Below, piece after piece: positions 52,741 through 53,156 of a stretch of 53,156 nucleotides of DNA. The notes below the pieces were generated by a model. The model had not been told where the DNA came from. It saw nothing but the letters and a program-made list of their open reading frames with translations, and did no database searches. Within the stretch, counting starts at the first letter, position 1. Each line of letters opens with the position of its first letter. Origin of the DNA: a virus; IMG/VR virus record IMGVR_UViG_3300044568_003773, positions 1 to 53,156 of that record; one strand, given 5' to 3'. The translations under genes were made by a program, and so were the position numbers.

Positions 52741-53112
52741 TTAAAATTTCCTTTTGGTTTGTGTGGTGTAGAGATCATTTACGAACCCCCAATTTACAAC
52801 TTTCCAAAAATTACTAATATATTTGTCTCTTTCATTTTTGTACTTGAGGTAATATGCGTGTTCCCATAAATCTAATCCTAATAGTGGATACCCCCCGTTT
52901 TTTTCAATATCCATTAATGGGTTATCTTGGTTTGCTGTAGTGACAATTTTAAGACCATTTGTTTTGGTTAAAACCAACCAAACCCATCCTGAACCAAATC
53001 TACTTTTGGCTTCCGATTCAAATTTTTCTTTAAATTTTTCAAAAGACCCAAAGTGTTTGTCAATTTTAGTTTTAATAGGATCTATTAATTCTTGTTTTTT
53101 GGGTGAAAGCAT
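52741..53112 (-). CDS. sod: Fe/Mn superoxide dismutase, C-terminal part
   Basis: Converts superoxide to oxygen and hydrogen peroxide in the cytoplasm. The visible part is the C-terminal alpha/beta domain: [36 protein letters not shown], then [20 protein letters not shown], with the metal ligands Asp and His of DxWEH, and [10 protein letters not shown]. Reading beyond the ATG continues in frame as FWK before the fold-back junction, so the ATG at 53112 is internal: the N-terminal hairpin with the other two His ligands is missing because the window breaks here. Whether a complete gene exists on the real genome is therefore unknown. Confidence 0.85.
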   Translation of the reverse strand: MLSPKKQELIDPIKTKIDKHFGSFEKFKEKFESEAKSRFGSGWVWLVLTKTNGLKIVTTANQDNPLMDIEKNGGYPLLGLDLWEHAYYLKYKNERDKYISNFWKVVNWGFVNDLYTTQTKRKF

Positions 53113-53156
53113 TTTCCAAAAAAGAAGAATTAATAGATCCTATTAAAACTAAAATT
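53062..53156. repeat. 41-base inverted repeat at the window end (fold-back)
   Basis: Bases 53062-53102 and 53116-53156 are reverse complements with one mismatch around a 13-base spacer, and the window stops exactly at the outer end of the arm. One arm is superoxide dismutase coding sequence; the other breaks its reading frame with a TAG. This looks like an artefactual fold-back at a contig end. Confidence 0.9.

Noticed and set aside
1-53156. tRNA genes, integrase, attachment sites or insertion sequences
   Set aside because: None was recognised by eye; gaps between genes are all shorter than about 160 bases and hold no cloverleaf-like sequence.

Overview
This is an AT-rich (roughly one third G+C), gene-dense 53 kb piece of a large T4-like myophage genome. 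The T4-type head module is present: a gp17-type terminase, gp20-type portal, gp21-type protease, an acidic scaffold and a gp23-type major capsid protein. A gp5-like baseplate protein, a probable gp13-like neck protein, a family B DNA polymerase and a gp55-like late sigma factor accompany it. Tail sheath and tube genes were not seen, so the window is incomplete. A Bacteroidota (flavobacteria-like) host is inferred from three things: almost no start codon has a Shine-Dalgarno sequence; candidate promoters read TT(T)G-N20-TAnnTTT; and the bS21, DUF4494-like and PolB-exo2-like proteins look like Bacteroidota families.

Layout. 37-3171 (-): an M20-type zinc peptidase and a ClpC-like unfoldase that lacks the N-domain. 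3244-11674 (+): small proteins, a nucleotidyltransferase-like protein, an acidic repeat protein, terminase, portal and a two-helix membrane protein. 11675-11857 (-): ribosomal protein bS21, the only gene with a full Shine-Dalgarno sequence. 11965-17706 (+): prohead protease, scaffold and major capsid protein, with two clear terminators. 17703-24541 (-): baseplate and other structural proteins, then the late sigma factor. 24541-43027 (-): a glycan island with about ten glycosyltransferases, three fucosyltransferase-like proteins, GDP-mannose 4,6-dehydratase, a ColD-type 3-dehydratase, a GDP-fucose-synthase/ColC-like enzyme, a second epimerase and an asparagine-synthase-like amidotransferase. 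PhoH, dUTPase, an exonuclease and a HAD-like protein lie inside or at the edge of the island. 43100-45611 (-): small unknowns including a stand-alone WYL-like protein. 45663-51244 (+): a large adhesin-like protein, a small beta protein and DNA polymerase, the last behind a tandem operator-like repeat. 51241-53112 (-): a beta protein, a neck-like protein and the C-terminal part of an Fe/Mn superoxide dismutase cut by the window edge, where the sequence folds back on itself.

How the genes may work together. The head and tail genes build the particle. The gp55-like factor probably drives late genes, and a sense-oriented TATTTAT(A/T) motif precedes many late starts. The sugar island could convert host GDP-mannose to a GDP-colitose-type dideoxysugar (or GDP-fucose) and transfer it to virion proteins or the host surface. 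bS21, ClpC, the peptidase, PhoH and the superoxide dismutase look like genes for reprogramming or sustaining the host. The bS21 gene is the most striking: Bacteroidota ribosomes hide their anti-Shine-Dalgarno in a pocket involving bS21, so a phage bS21 behind a perfect Shine-Dalgarno could be a self-sensing control of host translation initiation.
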